A stretch of 64,000 bases of DNA from Alistipes sp. Lineage in GTDB: Bacteria; Bacteroidota; Bacteroidia; Bacteroidales; Rikenellaceae. The translations under genes and the position numbers were made by a program. The stretch covers positions 40,836-104,835 of the forward strand of contig JAGBVG010000084.1 in NCBI GenBank assembly GCA_017630455.1, read 5' to 3'. Under the pieces are notes generated by a model. The model did not search any database, was not told the origin of the DNA, and saw only the letters and a program-made list of their open reading frames with translations. Positions 17,377-26,650 of the stretch are shown here, piece after piece. How positions within the stretch are numbered: position 1 is the first letter of the stretch; every line of letters starts with the position of its first letter.

Positions 17377-19299
17377 CTCAATAATTTCCAGTTTTCCGCT
17401 CAATGCAATCGAAATTTTTTCCATTCGCAGCAATTTGTCGATATGCTCGACAATCTCCTTATCCTCTGCGGCGATCTGTGCGACTATCTCCTTAACGCTT
17501 AACTTATTGTTGGTGAGTAGGTTGAGAATCTGTTTGTCGATGTCGATATTCTCGCGCACGGGGGCGAGACGTTTCGCACGACATATATCGCACACGCCAC
17601 AAGGCTGAGCCTCTCGCTGCCCGAAATACTCCTCGATGATGGTGCTACGACACTGCTCCGTGGAGTCGACATAGTGTAGCATATTGTTGAATCGCTCGAT
17701 GGCGAGGTCGTAGCGGTGGTGATAGGTCTCTGGGGCTATGAATATGTCGGAGGTTGCCAGACGCTCCGAGTTGAAAAATATCATCGGCGAGTGGGATGCA
17801 GGGATGTAGCGTATTATGTGCATACGCCACAGCATCTTCAGCAGCTCGTGTACACGCTCTGGAAAGAGGTTTGCCGCGGCGGCGATGTTCAGCTCGTCGA
17901 TGGAGCGGAAGTGGGTGAAGACACCGTTGTAGAGACGCAGTATCGAGTAGAGCATCGCATCCATATCGTTGCCTCCAGCATTGAGCTTATAGAGTGCATC
18001 GCGGCTGCAGCAGAACATCAGCTTCGCTGGGTTATCCTGCTCGTCAATGAGCGTCATTAGGTTGTTTTGCTCCAGTAGTTTAAGGGCATTTATGACGTTG
18101 TTCGACGAGAGGCTTGCGCGGTGGCAGAAGTCGTAGATGTTGAATACGAACGACGCCCCCTCGCCATCGCCGATGGCAACTTGTAGGTAGTTACATATAA
18201 GCTCGTAAATGTGCTTTATGGATGGTATGGGCGGGAACTCAGCCTTGAAAAGACGCTCCACACGCTCCCTGTCATCAGGGCCGAGAAGAAGCACGGCATA
18301 GCTGCGTCTGCCATCACGCCCTGCGCGTCCCGCCTCCTGGTAGTATGCCTCGAGCGAGTCGCAAAGGCTGTAGTGTACCACAAAGCGCACATCGGCCTTG
18401 TCGATACCCATACCAAAGGCGTTGGTGGCAACTATGATGCGCACCTTGCCTTGCTGCCACTCATCTTGGCGTATGCTGCGCTCCATTGCTGGGAGTCCGG
18501 CGTGGTAGAAACTTGCCTCGTAGCCATCACCTCGCAGCTGCTCGGCAAGTTGCTCGCACCCCTCGCGTGTTCGCATATAGACAATTCCTGAGCCAGGGAC
18601 ATTGTCCACCACGCGCCTCAGGTGGTAGTACTTATCCTCCACCTCGCGCACGACATACGAGAGATTGGGTCGCGCGAAGCTTGTGCGCAGAATATGCGAC
18701 TCCTTGAAGCCGAGATGATACATTATATCCTTGGCTACTATCTCTGTTGCTGAGGCTGTTAGCGCGAGAAACGTTGCGTCGGGAGCATACTCGCGAAGCT
18801 CGGCAATACGCAAATACGAAGGGCGGAAGTCGTAGCCCCACTGCGATATGCAGTGCGCCTCGTCTACAGCGATTAAGCTAATACGCATCCTGCGCAGGCG
18901 AACTCGGAACGCCTCGGTCGAGAGACGCTCAGGAGCAATATAGAGCAATTTTACATCGCCGTATGTGCAGTTGTCGAGGGCAATCTCTATGCGTCGCGCA
19001 TCCATACCCGAGTGTACCGCCACGGCCGAGATACCACGCTTGTGTAGCTGGTCCACCTGATCCTTCATCAGTGCGATGAGTGGTGTCACAACAATCGTGA
19101 GTCCCTCCATCATAAGTGCTGGAACTTGGTAGGTGAGCGACTTGCCACCTCCTGTGGGCATCAGCGCAAGGGTGTCGCGCCCCGCAAGCACCGAGGTTAT
19201 GATGTCGCCCTGCACGGGACGAAATGCCTCGTAGCCCCACACCTTGTGGAGTATATCCTCGGCCGAGGATAGGAGTATCTTTTCGTCCTGCTCTGTCAT
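17374..19299 (-). CDS. recQ: ATP-dependent DNA helicase RecQ
   Basis: 641 residues from ATG 19299. An in-frame ATG at 19398 is rejected because the only good -7 box (19368-19375) lies inside that extension and the extra 33 residues do not resemble RecQ. Walker A is MPTGGGKS and Walker B is VDEAHCISQWGYDFR; FGMGIDKADVRFVVHY and EAGRAGRDG mark the second RecA domain. The RecQ-Ct zinc cysteines end in CGVCDIC. The C-terminus is a short winged-helix-like segment without a clear HRDC domain. Role: unwinding of recombination and fork intermediates. Confidence 0.93.
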   Translation of the reverse strand: MTEQDEKILLSSAEDILHKVWGYEAFRPVQGDIITSVLAGRDTLALMPTGGGKSLTYQVPALMMEGLTIVVTPLIALMKDQVDQLHKRGISAVAVHSGMDARRIEIALDNCTYGDVKLLYIAPERLSTEAFRVRLRRMRISLIAVDEAHCISQWGYDFRPSYLRIAELREYAPDATFLALTASATEIVAKDIMYHLGFKESHILRTSFARPNLSYVVREVEDKYYHLRRVVDNVPGSGIVYMRTREGCEQLAEQLRGDGYEASFYHAGLPAMERSIRQDEWQQGKVRIIVATNAFGMGIDKADVRFVVHYSLCDSLEAYYQEAGRAGRDGRRSYAVLLLGPDDRERVERLFKAEFPPIPSIKHIYELICNYLQVAIGDGEGASFVFNIYDFCHRASLSSNNVINALKLLEQNNLMTLIDEQDNPAKLMFCCSRDALYKLNAGGNDMDAMLYSILRLYNGVFTHFRSIDELNIAAAANLFPERVHELLKMLWRMHIIRYIPASHSPMIFFNSERLATSDIFIAPETYHHRYDLAIERFNNMLHYVDSTEQCRSTIIEEYFGQREAQPCGVCDICRAKRLAPVRENIDIDKQILNLLTNNKLSVKEIVAQIAAEDKEIVEHIDKLLRMEKISIALSGKLEIIE

Positions 19300-19367
19300 A
19301 GTCTGAAGTCGTAAAATTGTTCTTGGATCACGGCGCGTGCGAGAGCCGATAATCCCCATTGCGATGC

Positions 19368-19375
19368 CAAAGTTA
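19368..19375 (-). promoter_or_regulatory. -7 box TAACTTTG of recQ
   Basis: A perfect TAnnTTTG on the minus strand, 68 bases before the recQ ATG at 19299. It decides between the two candidate recQ starts. It is back-to-back with the promoter at 19398-19425. Confidence 0.6.
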
Positions 19376-19397
19376 CAATTTTTTATGCAGTTATCCA

Positions 19398-19425
19398 TTG
19401 CTCTGAAAAATTTTTCTTATCTTTG
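19398..19425 (+). promoter_or_regulatory. Promoter of the metal locus: TTG-N17-TATCTTTG
   Basis: TTG at 19398-19400 and TATCTTTG at 19418-19425. The ATG of the PqqD-like gene is 24 bases downstream. Confidence 0.7.
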
Positions 19426-19449
19426 TCGCGTAACTCGTTAATATATAGT

Positions 19450-19716
19450 ATGAAGATAAAGGCGCAGTACAAGGTTCGCGAGATGGCGGGAGAGCACGTT
19501 GTGATTATGCAGGGCCGCCACGGTAAGGATCTAACCAAGATAATCTCACTCAACGAGAGTGCGTTATATTTGTGGCGAGAGGTAGAGGGGAAGGAGTTTG
19601 ATGTTGTTCGTATTGCAAATCTTTTGGAGGAGTACTACGGTATTGACGATGTTGTCGCGCAGCGCGATGCACAGCGTTGGGTCGAGAAGCTCGACGAGTG
19701 CGGATTATTGGAGTAG
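19450..19716 (+). CDS. PqqD-family (RRE-fold) small protein
   Basis: 88 residues from ATG 19450; a start at 19423 would overlap the promoter. The sequence KIISLNESALYLWREVEG and later VAQRDAQRWVEKLDECGLL match the PqqD/RiPP-recognition-element pattern (three strands plus winged-helix-like helices). PqqD proteins present precursor peptides to modifying enzymes, but stand-alone homologues are common in Bacteroidota and may have another role. No radical SAM or other modifying enzyme is nearby. It starts the run PqqD-like, His/Cys-rich protein, TonB receptor, HMA protein. Confidence 0.75.
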   Translation: MKIKAQYKVREMAGEHVVIMQGRHGKDLTKIISLNESALYLWREVEGKEFDVVRIANLLEEYYGIDDVVAQRDAQRWVEKLDECGLLE

Positions 19717-19728
19717 GAGATTAGGCTT

Positions 19729-20160
19729 ATGGCGAGACGTAGAGCTTTATATTCGTTTGTTATGGTGACAATATATGTTGTCGCCACGATGCTCTCGTCC
19801 CTGTCGCTCATCTTCTGCGACCACCACCATCCATACCACCACTATCACAGTAGCGAGTGTGGTGCTGCGGGGTGTGACTGTGGCGCAGGGGTTACTTTAA
19901 GTGCCGATTGCTGCGACCATCATCACCCGATTCTTGGTGATAACCACACCGACTATATCGATTCGTCGAACCGTCACAACTCTCGAGCATCACACGCCTT
20001 GGCGCTTATGATGGCTCCGGTGGTTGTGGGTAACGTTATGAACGAGCAGTCGCTCTGCCGTGTTGATTTCGCCTCGTTGCTTATAGAGACCGACTATGGG
20101 CTGCCATCTGCTGTATACATATCCTCTGCGGGGTTGCGCGCCCCTCCCTGTTTGGCTTAA
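19729..20160 (+). CDS. His/Cys-rich membrane or exported protein (DUF6769-like)
   Basis: 143 residues. One N-terminal hydrophobic segment (about 8-29) ends at a cysteine (LSLIFC, C30), so it could be a lipoprotein or anchored protein. It is followed by metal-ligand clusters: DHHHPYHHYH (31-40), CGAAGCDCG (44-52) and CCDHHHP (61-67). The C-terminal part is mildly hydrophobic and ends in PPCLA. I recall similar small proteins placed before copper-type TonB receptors. Probable periplasmic metal binding (Cu, Zn or Ni). It starts 12 bases after the PqqD-like stop. Confidence 0.7.
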   Translation: MARRRALYSFVMVTIYVVATMLSSLSLIFCDHHHPYHHYHSSECGAAGCDCGAGVTLSADCCDHHHPILGDNHTDYIDSSNRHNSRASHALALMMAPVVVGNVMNEQSLCRVDFASLLIETDYGLPSAVYISSAGLRAPPCLA

Positions 20161-20240
20161 CCGTCTCGTAGCGAGGTGGTTTGCTATCCTGTGTGTCGGG
20201 ATAGAGAGTATGTTATTAACCAATTAAGCCAATACAAATA

Positions 20241-22616
20241 ATGAAAAAATCTATATTTCTATTAGTCGTAATGTTGTGCCTGCCGATGTTGGTAATGGCG
20301 CAGCGTACCTTGTCGGGCAGGGTTACCGACGCAAATAATGGACAGCCTCTCGTGGGTGCCACACTCTACTGGAAGAATACCACTGCTGGTGCTACCTCTA
20401 CTACCGATGGCAGCTACTCGCTTAAGCGCGTATCGGGTTTTGAGACTCTTGTTGTCGACTTCCTCGGCTACGATGTTGTGGAGATGGAGGTGGCTAAGGA
20501 TGCCGCAACCCTCGACATCGAGCTAATCCCATCGGCTGTGGATATCGACGAGGTTGTCGTGGAGGGTCAGCAGCGCGGTAACTATGCCAAGAGCAGCGGT
20601 ATCACACGCTCGGAGCAGATCTCGTTTGCCGGATTGTGCAAGATGGCGTGCTGCTCGCTCGCGGAGTCGTTCGAGAACTCAGCTTCGGTGACTGTGGGTT
20701 ATAGCGATGCTATCTCGGGAGCGCGACAGATCAAGATGCTCGGCTTGGCAGGTACATATACCCAGATTTTGGATGAGAACCGCCCTATTATGCAGGGCGC
20801 GGGTGCTACCTACGGCCTTAGCTATACGCCAGGTATGTGGCTCAACTCCATCCAGGTGTCGAAGGGTGTCGCTTCGGTAACTGCGGGTCACGAGGCTATC
20901 ACAGGTCAGATTAACCTCGAGCACCGCAAGCCTACCGACGACGAGCGTTTTTTCCTAAACCTCTACTTCGACTCGGAGCTTCGTCCCGAGATCAACGTCT
21001 CGTCGGCTATTCCACTTACTAAGGATAAGAGCCTCTCGACGGTGATTATGGCGCACGGCTCTCTCGATACGTCGCACCACGATATGAACCACGATGGCTT
21101 TGCCGATATGCCAAAGTCGAACCAGATAAACGTAGCAAATAAGTGGTTATGGCAGAATAGCGGCGGCGTGCAGCTTCGCTGGGGTTGGAAGGTTGTCAAC
21201 GAGAACCGCCTCGGTGGTGAGATGGCATATAAGAAGGATCTCTACGACGAGATGATGAGCAATCCACTTGCTACGCCATACGGCTCGCAGATCCATAACC
21301 GCAATATCAACGCATACGTCAAGCTCGGCATCCCTGTGGGTTATGAGCGTACCTTCACTGGCGACCCTGATGATGCTGTGCAGAACAACGTGGCGATGAT
21401 TCTAGATTATGACAACTACCTCACCGACTCATACTTCGGTATCAACAACGTAGATGTTATGGAGGATGCCTTCCGCTTCAATGCCACCTACGCCCACTAC
21501 TTCACACAGCGCTCGTCTCTCAATGCTGGTGTGTCGGGATATCTGCGCCTGATGGACAACAACTATCTTCAGCAGAGCGTCTCGGAGGCGGGTGTCATAG
21601 CGCCAATGTGGAGCGTAGATGGCAAGTCGATGCTTGCCGAGCCAGGTGTTTTTGCTGAGTATACCTATAACATCGAGGAGAAGTTCTCGTTGGTAGTAGG
21701 TGTTCGTGGCGACTATTCGATGGTTGATGGTAGCTACTACTACGATTCGAAGCCGCAGCTGCTCCTCACGCCACGCTCACACATAAAGTGGAACATCACG
21801 CCACGCACCACGCTTCGTGCCTCGGCAGGTATGGGCTACCGTCGCCAGAACCTCGTGACCGACAACATCTGGATGATGACCACATCGCGAAATATCGTTA
21901 TGAACAGCGACGATCCTGCGTTGCCAAAGCTCACTGACGATATGGAGGCTGCTGCGACATTCGGAGGTAGCATCTCGCAGACATTCCGCCTTGCGGGTGA
22001 CGACCAGACAACAATCAGCTTCGACTACTTCCGCACGCAGTTCCTCAACACTATGGTCTTTGACCAGGAGACTGCCGACAATACTATACTTATATATAAC
22101 ACCGATGGTAAGTCCTATACCGATAACTTCCAGGTGGACTTCAACTGGACACCATTCCGCGGCTTCGACCTCTTCGCTACATTCCGCTACACAAATGCGA
22201 AGATGACCTTGGAGCGCGATGGTAAGCAGTATCTCGTGGAGCGTCCGCTCACCTCACGTTATAAGGGTCTTATCAACATCCAGTATGCCGTGCAGCGCTG
22301 GGTATTCGACGTTACCGCACAGTTGAACGGCCCTATGCGACTCCCAGAGTTGGGTGGCGACCTCGTTAAGGCGCAGACCAATCCAGAGTTGTCTCCAGTA
22401 TATCCTATGTTCTTCGCGCAGGTGAGCTACAAGATGAGTAACCTCACGCTCTACCTCGGTTGCGAGAACATCGCAAACTACTTACAGGGTGTCGATGGTC
22501 ACGGCAACACGCCTATCGTGGGTGTGCCATATCACGATGGCTTCAACTCTTCACAGGTGTGGGGTCCGCTTATGGGTCGTAAGTTCTATATTGGTCTCCG
22601 ACTAAATATATACTAA
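20241..22616 (+). CDS. TonB-dependent outer-membrane receptor (metal-type)
   Basis: 791 residues. Signal peptide to about residue 20 (LVMAQ), a carboxypeptidase-regulatory-like domain (about 22-100; LSGRVTDANNGQPLVGATLYW), a plug domain, then a 22-strand-type barrel ending in FYIGLRLNIY. The plug carries an unusual cysteine cluster C133, C137 and C138 (LCKMACCSLAESFE), which I associate with receptors next to HMA and copper genes. No SusD partner follows, so it is not a standard glycan SusC. Together with its neighbours it suggests import of a metal or metal complex. Element E3 begins at its stop. Confidence 0.88.
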   Translation: MKKSIFLLVVMLCLPMLVMAQRTLSGRVTDANNGQPLVGATLYWKNTTAGATSTTDGSYSLKRVSGFETLVVDFLGYDVVEMEVAKDAATLDIELIPSAVDIDEVVVEGQQRGNYAKSSGITRSEQISFAGLCKMACCSLAESFENSASVTVGYSDAISGARQIKMLGLAGTYTQILDENRPIMQGAGATYGLSYTPGMWLNSIQVSKGVASVTAGHEAITGQINLEHRKPTDDERFFLNLYFDSELRPEINVSSAIPLTKDKSLSTVIMAHGSLDTSHHDMNHDGFADMPKSNQINVANKWLWQNSGGVQLRWGWKVVNENRLGGEMAYKKDLYDEMMSNPLATPYGSQIHNRNINAYVKLGIPVGYERTFTGDPDDAVQNNVAMILDYDNYLTDSYFGINNVDVMEDAFRFNATYAHYFTQRSSLNAGVSGYLRLMDNNYLQQSVSEAGVIAPMWSVDGKSMLAEPGVFAEYTYNIEEKFSLVVGVRGDYSMVDGSYYYDSKPQLLLTPRSHIKWNITPRTTLRASAGMGYRRQNLVTDNIWMMTTSRNIVMNSDDPALPKLTDDMEAAATFGGSISQTFRLAGDDQTTISFDYFRTQFLNTMVFDQETADNTILIYNTDGKSYTDNFQVDFNWTPFRGFDLFATFRYTNAKMTLERDGKQYLVERPLTSRYKGLINIQYAVQRWVFDVTAQLNGPMRLPELGGDLVKAQTNPELSPVYPMFFAQVSYKMSNLTLYLGCENIANYLQGVDGHGNTPIVGVPYHDGFNSSQVWGPLMGRKFYIGLRLNIY

Positions 22617-22678
22617 TTTGTTGTGATAAGCAGTCAATTTTACCGAGCGTTGTATCTAACTGCTTCTGACAACAAATT
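22615..22678 (-). repeat. Mini palindromic element E3 (short type B)
   Basis: A 64-base inverted repeat starting at the TonB receptor stop codon. AATTTGTTGTGATAAGCAGT pairs with ACTGCTTCTGACAACAAATT, keeping the same G.A/T.C positions in box 1 as E4 and E6 (GATAAG opposite CTTCTGAC). The right box 2 ATCTAAC is kept, but its left partner is changed and the central GTAC hairpin is missing. It could be a deletion derivative or a minimal form. Confidence 0.65.
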
Positions 22679-22737
22679 GCAAATAGGTATAATATTTATA
22701 AAATAGATACGTTAACTTAATAAAACATTATAAGACT

Positions 22738-23133
22738 ATGAAGAAGATTATTTTGGTGCTTTTCGTAGCACTTTTCAGCGTAGCAGTAGCTGACGCACAG
22801 CAGCCTAAGAAGGGCGAGAAGCACTATGTGACCGTTGAGTTTATCACATCTCTCGACTGCCAGGGTTGCGCTAAGAAGATCAACGACACACTCCCTTATG
22901 AGAAGGGTGTTCGCGATGTTAAGATTGATGTGCCTACAAAGGTTGTTACCGTAACCTACGACCCTGCAAAGACCAACAACGAGGCTATCATCAAGGCCTT
23001 CGCAAAGGTTAAGATCGAGGCATCGGTAAAGGAGGGTTGCGCAGAGGGTTGCTGTGATCACAAGCACGAGGCTGCAAAGCAGGAGTGCAAGGATGAGTGC
23101 TGCGATGGTCACGCTCACAGCCACAAGCACTAA
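22738..23133 (+). CDS. Periplasmic heavy-metal-associated (HMA) domain protein with His/Cys-rich tail
   Basis: 131 residues: a signal peptide (cleavage near ADAQQ, residue 20), one HMA domain with the metal-binding pair C41/C44 in LDCQGCAKK, then a tail with CAEGCCDHKHE, CKDECCDGHAHSHKH. It could receive copper or another soft metal in the periplasm after passage through the receptor at 20241, or buffer it. The C-terminal ligands resemble those of the protein at 19729. A shared bidirectional terminator follows. Confidence 0.85.
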   Translation: MKKIILVLFVALFSVAVADAQQPKKGEKHYVTVEFITSLDCQGCAKKINDTLPYEKGVRDVKIDVPTKVVTVTYDPAKTNNEAIIKAFAKVKIEASVKEGCAEGCCDHKHEAAKQECKDECCDGHAHSHKH

Positions 23134-23149
23134 TAGGTGGCGTGCAAAT

Positions 23150-23182
23150 AAAAAGAGGTCGGTATTGCGCCGACCTCTTTTT
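23150..23182. terminator. Bidirectional terminator
   Basis: Perfect 13-bp inverted repeat AAAAAGAGGTCGG/CCGACCTCTTTTT with a 7-base loop between convergent genes (HMA protein and FNT channel). Confidence 0.92.
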
Positions 23183-23199
23183 ATATATATGGATAGCTC

Positions 23200-23796
23200 C
23201 TACATCTCAAACTTCTCGCCCATAAACCAGCGCGGTAAGTTGCAACCAATCCAGTTGCCCACAACAGAGCAGAGCCACGCGCCAACCATCCACATCGCAA
23301 AGTCGCCATTGAGGATCGCCTCCCAGTAGTAGAAAGCGTCGGCGATGCAGTGCGGAAGTCCACACATAATAAACACCGGAACACCATACAGCAGCGGGAG
23401 GTAGTTACCCTTGCGCGAGCCGTAGAGTGCCAGCGTCACGATAACACCTGTGCCGATGGAGGTCACAATGAGTCCATACCACGATGCTGCCTCGCGCGCT
23501 GCCATAATGGTGCTGAGCGTCGCGAGAGAGTTCTCGTTCATAGAGTAGTAGCCTATGTATGCCATTGCCAAGCAGCCCACGACGTTGAGTAGAACCATAG
23601 GCAGCAGCTGCAACGACTCCTTATATGGCAAGTAGCCAGCCTTACCCGTAAAGAGCAGCGACCCACTTAGCGACACTGTCATAAGGCCAAAGGCGAACAA
23701 CACAGCGCCACCCAAGCCCCCGACGTGGAGAAAGACAAGGCCTGCAATGCCGATAAGTAGTCCGGCGAAAATTGATAGTGAAATAAATGGTTTCAT
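23200..23796 (-). CDS. Formate/nitrite transporter (FNT) family membrane protein
   Basis: 198 residues with about six hydrophobic segments, shorter than typical FNT proteins (about 260-280). FNT-like features are GGLGGAVLFAFGL, the LLFTGKAG stretch, and GLPHCIADAFYYW, where FNT channels have the conserved central His of the H-x-x-x-N motif (here H with Asp at the following ligand position). It would carry formate, nitrite or hydrosulfide across the inner membrane. The gene starts 9 bases after the leuS terminator, so it depends on read-through or an unseen promoter. Confidence 0.7.
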   Translation of the reverse strand: MKPFISLSIFAGLLIGIAGLVFLHVGGLGGAVLFAFGLMTVSLSGSLLFTGKAGYLPYKESLQLLPMVLLNVVGCLAMAYIGYYSMNENSLATLSTIMAAREAASWYGLIVTSIGTGVIVTLALYGSRKGNYLPLLYGVPVFIMCGLPHCIADAFYYWEAILNGDFAMWMVGAWLCSVVGNWIGCNLPRWFMGEKFEM

Positions 23797-23804
23797 AAGT
23801 CATC

Positions 23805-23846
23805 AAAAAAGTGGGGAGTGTCTAACCAATCTTTAGGCACTCCCCA
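23805..23846 (-). terminator. leuS terminator / read-through control before the FNT gene
   Basis: On the minus strand TGGGGAGTG pairs with CACTCCCCA across a 17-base loop, followed by a C-interrupted T-run TTTTTT. It lies between the leuS stop (23869) and the FNT start (23796). Confidence 0.8.
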
Positions 23847-23868
23847 TTTAGTTAGGTGGCTTCTATGA

Positions 23869-26625
23869 TTATAGAACAATGTTAATAATCTTACCCTTCA
23901 CCACGATAATCTTCTTCGGTGCCTTACCCTCGAGCCACTTCTGTGCGCCCTCAGTGGTTACGATATGCTTCACAATATCATCCTGTGTAAGGTCGAGAGC
24001 ATACTCCTGCTTGAAGCGCAACTTGCCGTTGATCATTACAGGATACTCAAACGAGTTCTCAACGAGGTGCTCAGGGTTAAACTCTGGGAACTTAGCATCG
24101 CAAACTGTAGTCTCGTGACCCATAGCGTGCCACAACTCCTCGGCGATGTGTGGTGCAAATGGTGCGATAAGGGCTGTCAGAGGCTCCAAAATCTCACGCT
24201 TCGAGCACTCTCCCAACTCGTTGAGGCAGATCATAAATGCCGCAACGGAGGTGTTGAACGAGAAGTTCTCGATATCTTCAGAAATCTTCTTAATGGTCTT
24301 ATGTAGGCTCTTCAACTCGGCAGGTGTAGCCTTCTCGTCGTTAATGAGGAACTCGCCATCGCGGTTGTAGAACTTCGACCATAAGCGGCGCAAGAACTTA
24401 TGCACACCGTCGATACCGTTGGTATCCCAAGGCTTCGACTGCTCGAGCGGACCGAGGAACATCTCATACATACGAAGTGTGTCGGCACCGTATGCCTCGA
24501 CGATATAGTCTGGGTTCACGACGTTGAACATCGACTTCGACATCTTCTCGATAGCCCAGCCGCAGATATATTTACCATCCTCCAAGATAAACTCTGCATC
24601 GCGGAACTCTGGACGCCACTGGCGGAATGCCTCGAGGTCGAGGATGTCGTTCTTGACGATGTTTACGTCGACGTGAATCTCCTGTGTCTCGTACTCCTTC
24701 TTAAGGCCGAGCGACACAAACTTGTTAGTACCCACCACGCGGTATACGAAGTTCGAACGACCCTGAATCATACCCTGGTTCACGAGCTTCTTGAATGGCT
24801 CCGACTCACAGACGTAGCCCAAGTCGTAGAGAAACATATTCCAGAAGCGTGAGTACATAAGGTGACCCGTAGCGTGCTCGATACCACCAACGTAGAGGTC
24901 TACGTTGCGCCAATACTCGTTAGCCTCCTTTGATACCAAGCCCTCGTTGTTGCGAGGATCCATATATCGGAGGAAGTATGCCGATGAGCCTGCGAAGCCC
25001 GGCATTGTCGAAAGCTCGAAAGGATGACCCTCCTCGTTGCACCAACCCTCGACACGTGCCAAAGGTGGCTCGCCCTCGGCTGTAGGACCGAAGTTCTCGA
25101 TAGGTGGCAATGTGAGAGGCAACTTATCATCCGCAAGGCGATATGCCACATCATCCTTATAGTAGATAGGGAATGGCTCGCCCCAGTAGCGCTGGCGAGA
25201 GAAGATAGCATCGCGCAAGCGGTAGTTCACAAGGCGCTTACCCAGGCCACGGCGCTCCACCTCCGCAAACATAAAGTCGATAGCCTCCTTAACATCCATA
25301 CCGTTTATGATGTCGGAGTTGATGAGTTTACCCTCCTTAGCATCGTAAGACTCAACCTCGAGGTTACCACCCTCAACAACAGGGATGATATCGAGACCGA
25401 AGTGGCGCGCAAAGGCGTAGTCGCGTGAGTCGTGTGCAGGAACTGCCATAATAGCACCTGTACCATAGCCCGAGAGCACATAGTCCGAGATGTAGATAGG
25501 AATTTTGTTGCCAGTGAATGGGTTGATGGCAAACGAGCCAGTCTTAACGCCGCTTACGCGCTTGGTGTCGGCAATACGCTCACGCTCCGAGCGACGCTTA
25601 GTCTCAGCGATATATGCCTCCACAGCCTCGCGGTTCTCCTCCGTTGTGAGCTCTGCTACCCACTCGTGCTCTGGCGCGATAACCATAAACGTAACGCCAT
25701 AGATGGTATCAGGGCGTGTGGTGAAGATCTCCAACTTACGATCCGACTCTGCAACGTCGAAGAATACCTGAGCACCTACCGAGCGGCCGATCCAGTTACG
25801 CTGAATCTCCTTCAACGACTCGCTCCACTCCAACTTCTCCAGACCGTCCAACATACGCTGTGCGTAGGCCGTAACGCGCAACAACCACTGCTTCATACGC
25901 TTCTGCTCCACAGGGTGACCACCACGTACTGAAAGACCCTCCTTAACCTCGTCGTTGGCAAGCACTGTGCCCAGCGCAGGACACCAGTTTACCATCGTGT
26001 CGGCGCGGAAGGCAAGGCGGTAGTTCTGAAGCACCTGCTCGCGCTCTGCCTCGCTGTATGCTCCCCACTCCGCAGCTGTAAAGTTGAGGGCTGTGGTCTG
26101 TGCGGCATCCAAACCCTCGGTACCGCACTCCGCGAAGTGTGCCACAAGGGCGGTGATAGGCTCAGCCTTCTGGGTCTTGTTGTTATACCAGTGGTCGAAC
26201 ATCTTGAGGAATGCCCACTGTGTCCAGTGGTAATACTCTGGCTCGCAGGTGCGCACCTCGCGCGACCAGTCGAACGAGAAGCCGATCTTATCGAGCTGTG
26301 AGCGGTAGCGTGCGATATTCTCCTCGGTGGTCACGGCAGGGTGCTGACCTGTCTGGATGGCATACTGCTCCGCAGGCAGACCGAAAGCGTCGTAACCCAT
26401 AGGGTGTAACACGTTAAAGCCCTTCTGACGCTTGTAACGTGAGTAGATATCCGATGCAATGTAGCCGAGTGGGTGGCCTACGTGAAGACCCGCACCCGAT
26501 GGATATGGGAACATATCCAAGACGTAGAACTTAGGACGCGATGGGTCTACATCCACTTTGTAGGTACCCTCCTCGCTCCAACGCTTCTGCCATTTTTGCT
26601 CAATGGCTTTAAAATTGTACTCCAT
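23869..26625 (-). CDS. leuS: Leucyl-tRNA synthetase
   Basis: 918 residues, class I synthetase. HIGH-type motif in [16 protein letters not shown] (about 42-57), a CP1 editing domain with the [14 protein letters not shown] region, and [10 protein letters not shown] as the KMSKS loop. An extra segment around residues 155-205 ([15 protein letters not shown]...) lengthens the region before [14 protein letters not shown]. The C-terminal anticodon-binding and extension domains are complete. It charges tRNA-Leu in the cytoplasm. No T-box or leader peptide is seen in the 25-base gap from the upstream S4 gene. Confidence 0.97.
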   Translation of the reverse strand: MEYNFKAIEQKWQKRWSEEGTYKVDVDPSRPKFYVLDMFPYPSGAGLHVGHPLGYIASDIYSRYKRQKGFNVLHPMGYDAFGLPAEQYAIQTGQHPAVTTEENIARYRSQLDKIGFSFDWSREVRTCEPEYYHWTQWAFLKMFDHWYNNKTQKAEPITALVAHFAECGTEGLDAAQTTALNFTAAEWGAYSEAEREQVLQNYRLAFRADTMVNWCPALGTVLANDEVKEGLSVRGGHPVEQKRMKQWLLRVTAYAQRMLDGLEKLEWSESLKEIQRNWIGRSVGAQVFFDVAESDRKLEIFTTRPDTIYGVTFMVIAPEHEWVAELTTEENREAVEAYIAETKRRSERERIADTKRVSGVKTGSFAINPFTGNKIPIYISDYVLSGYGTGAIMAVPAHDSRDYAFARHFGLDIIPVVEGGNLEVESYDAKEGKLINSDIINGMDVKEAIDFMFAEVERRGLGKRLVNYRLRDAIFSRQRYWGEPFPIYYKDDVAYRLADDKLPLTLPPIENFGPTAEGEPPLARVEGWCNEEGHPFELSTMPGFAGSSAYFLRYMDPRNNEGLVSKEANEYWRNVDLYVGGIEHATGHLMYSRFWNMFLYDLGYVCESEPFKKLVNQGMIQGRSNFVYRVVGTNKFVSLGLKKEYETQEIHVDVNIVKNDILDLEAFRQWRPEFRDAEFILEDGKYICGWAIEKMSKSMFNVVNPDYIVEAYGADTLRMYEMFLGPLEQSKPWDTNGIDGVHKFLRRLWSKFYNRDGEFLINDEKATPAELKSLHKTIKKISEDIENFSFNTSVAAFMICLNELGECSKREILEPLTALIAPFAPHIAEELWHAMGHETTVCDAKFPEFNPEHLVENSFEYPVMINGKLRFKQEYALDLTQDDIVKHIVTTEGAQKWLEGKAPKKIIVVKGKIINIVL

Positions 26626-26650
26626 AAATTGTTGGTTTATATATTGTTAT

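Noticed and set aside
19300-19398. N-terminal extension of RecQ from the ATG at 19398
   Set aside because: The extension spans the only good promoter box and resembles no RecQ N-terminus.
20161-20240. Terminator between the His/Cys-rich protein and the TonB receptor
   Set aside because: CTATCC/GGGATAG and CTCG/CGAG can form small hairpins, but no T-tract follows; treated as an intercistronic spacer.
26626-26650. T-box or leader attenuator before leuS
   Set aside because: Only 25 bases separate leuS from the preceding gene; no specifier loop or antiterminator could fit.
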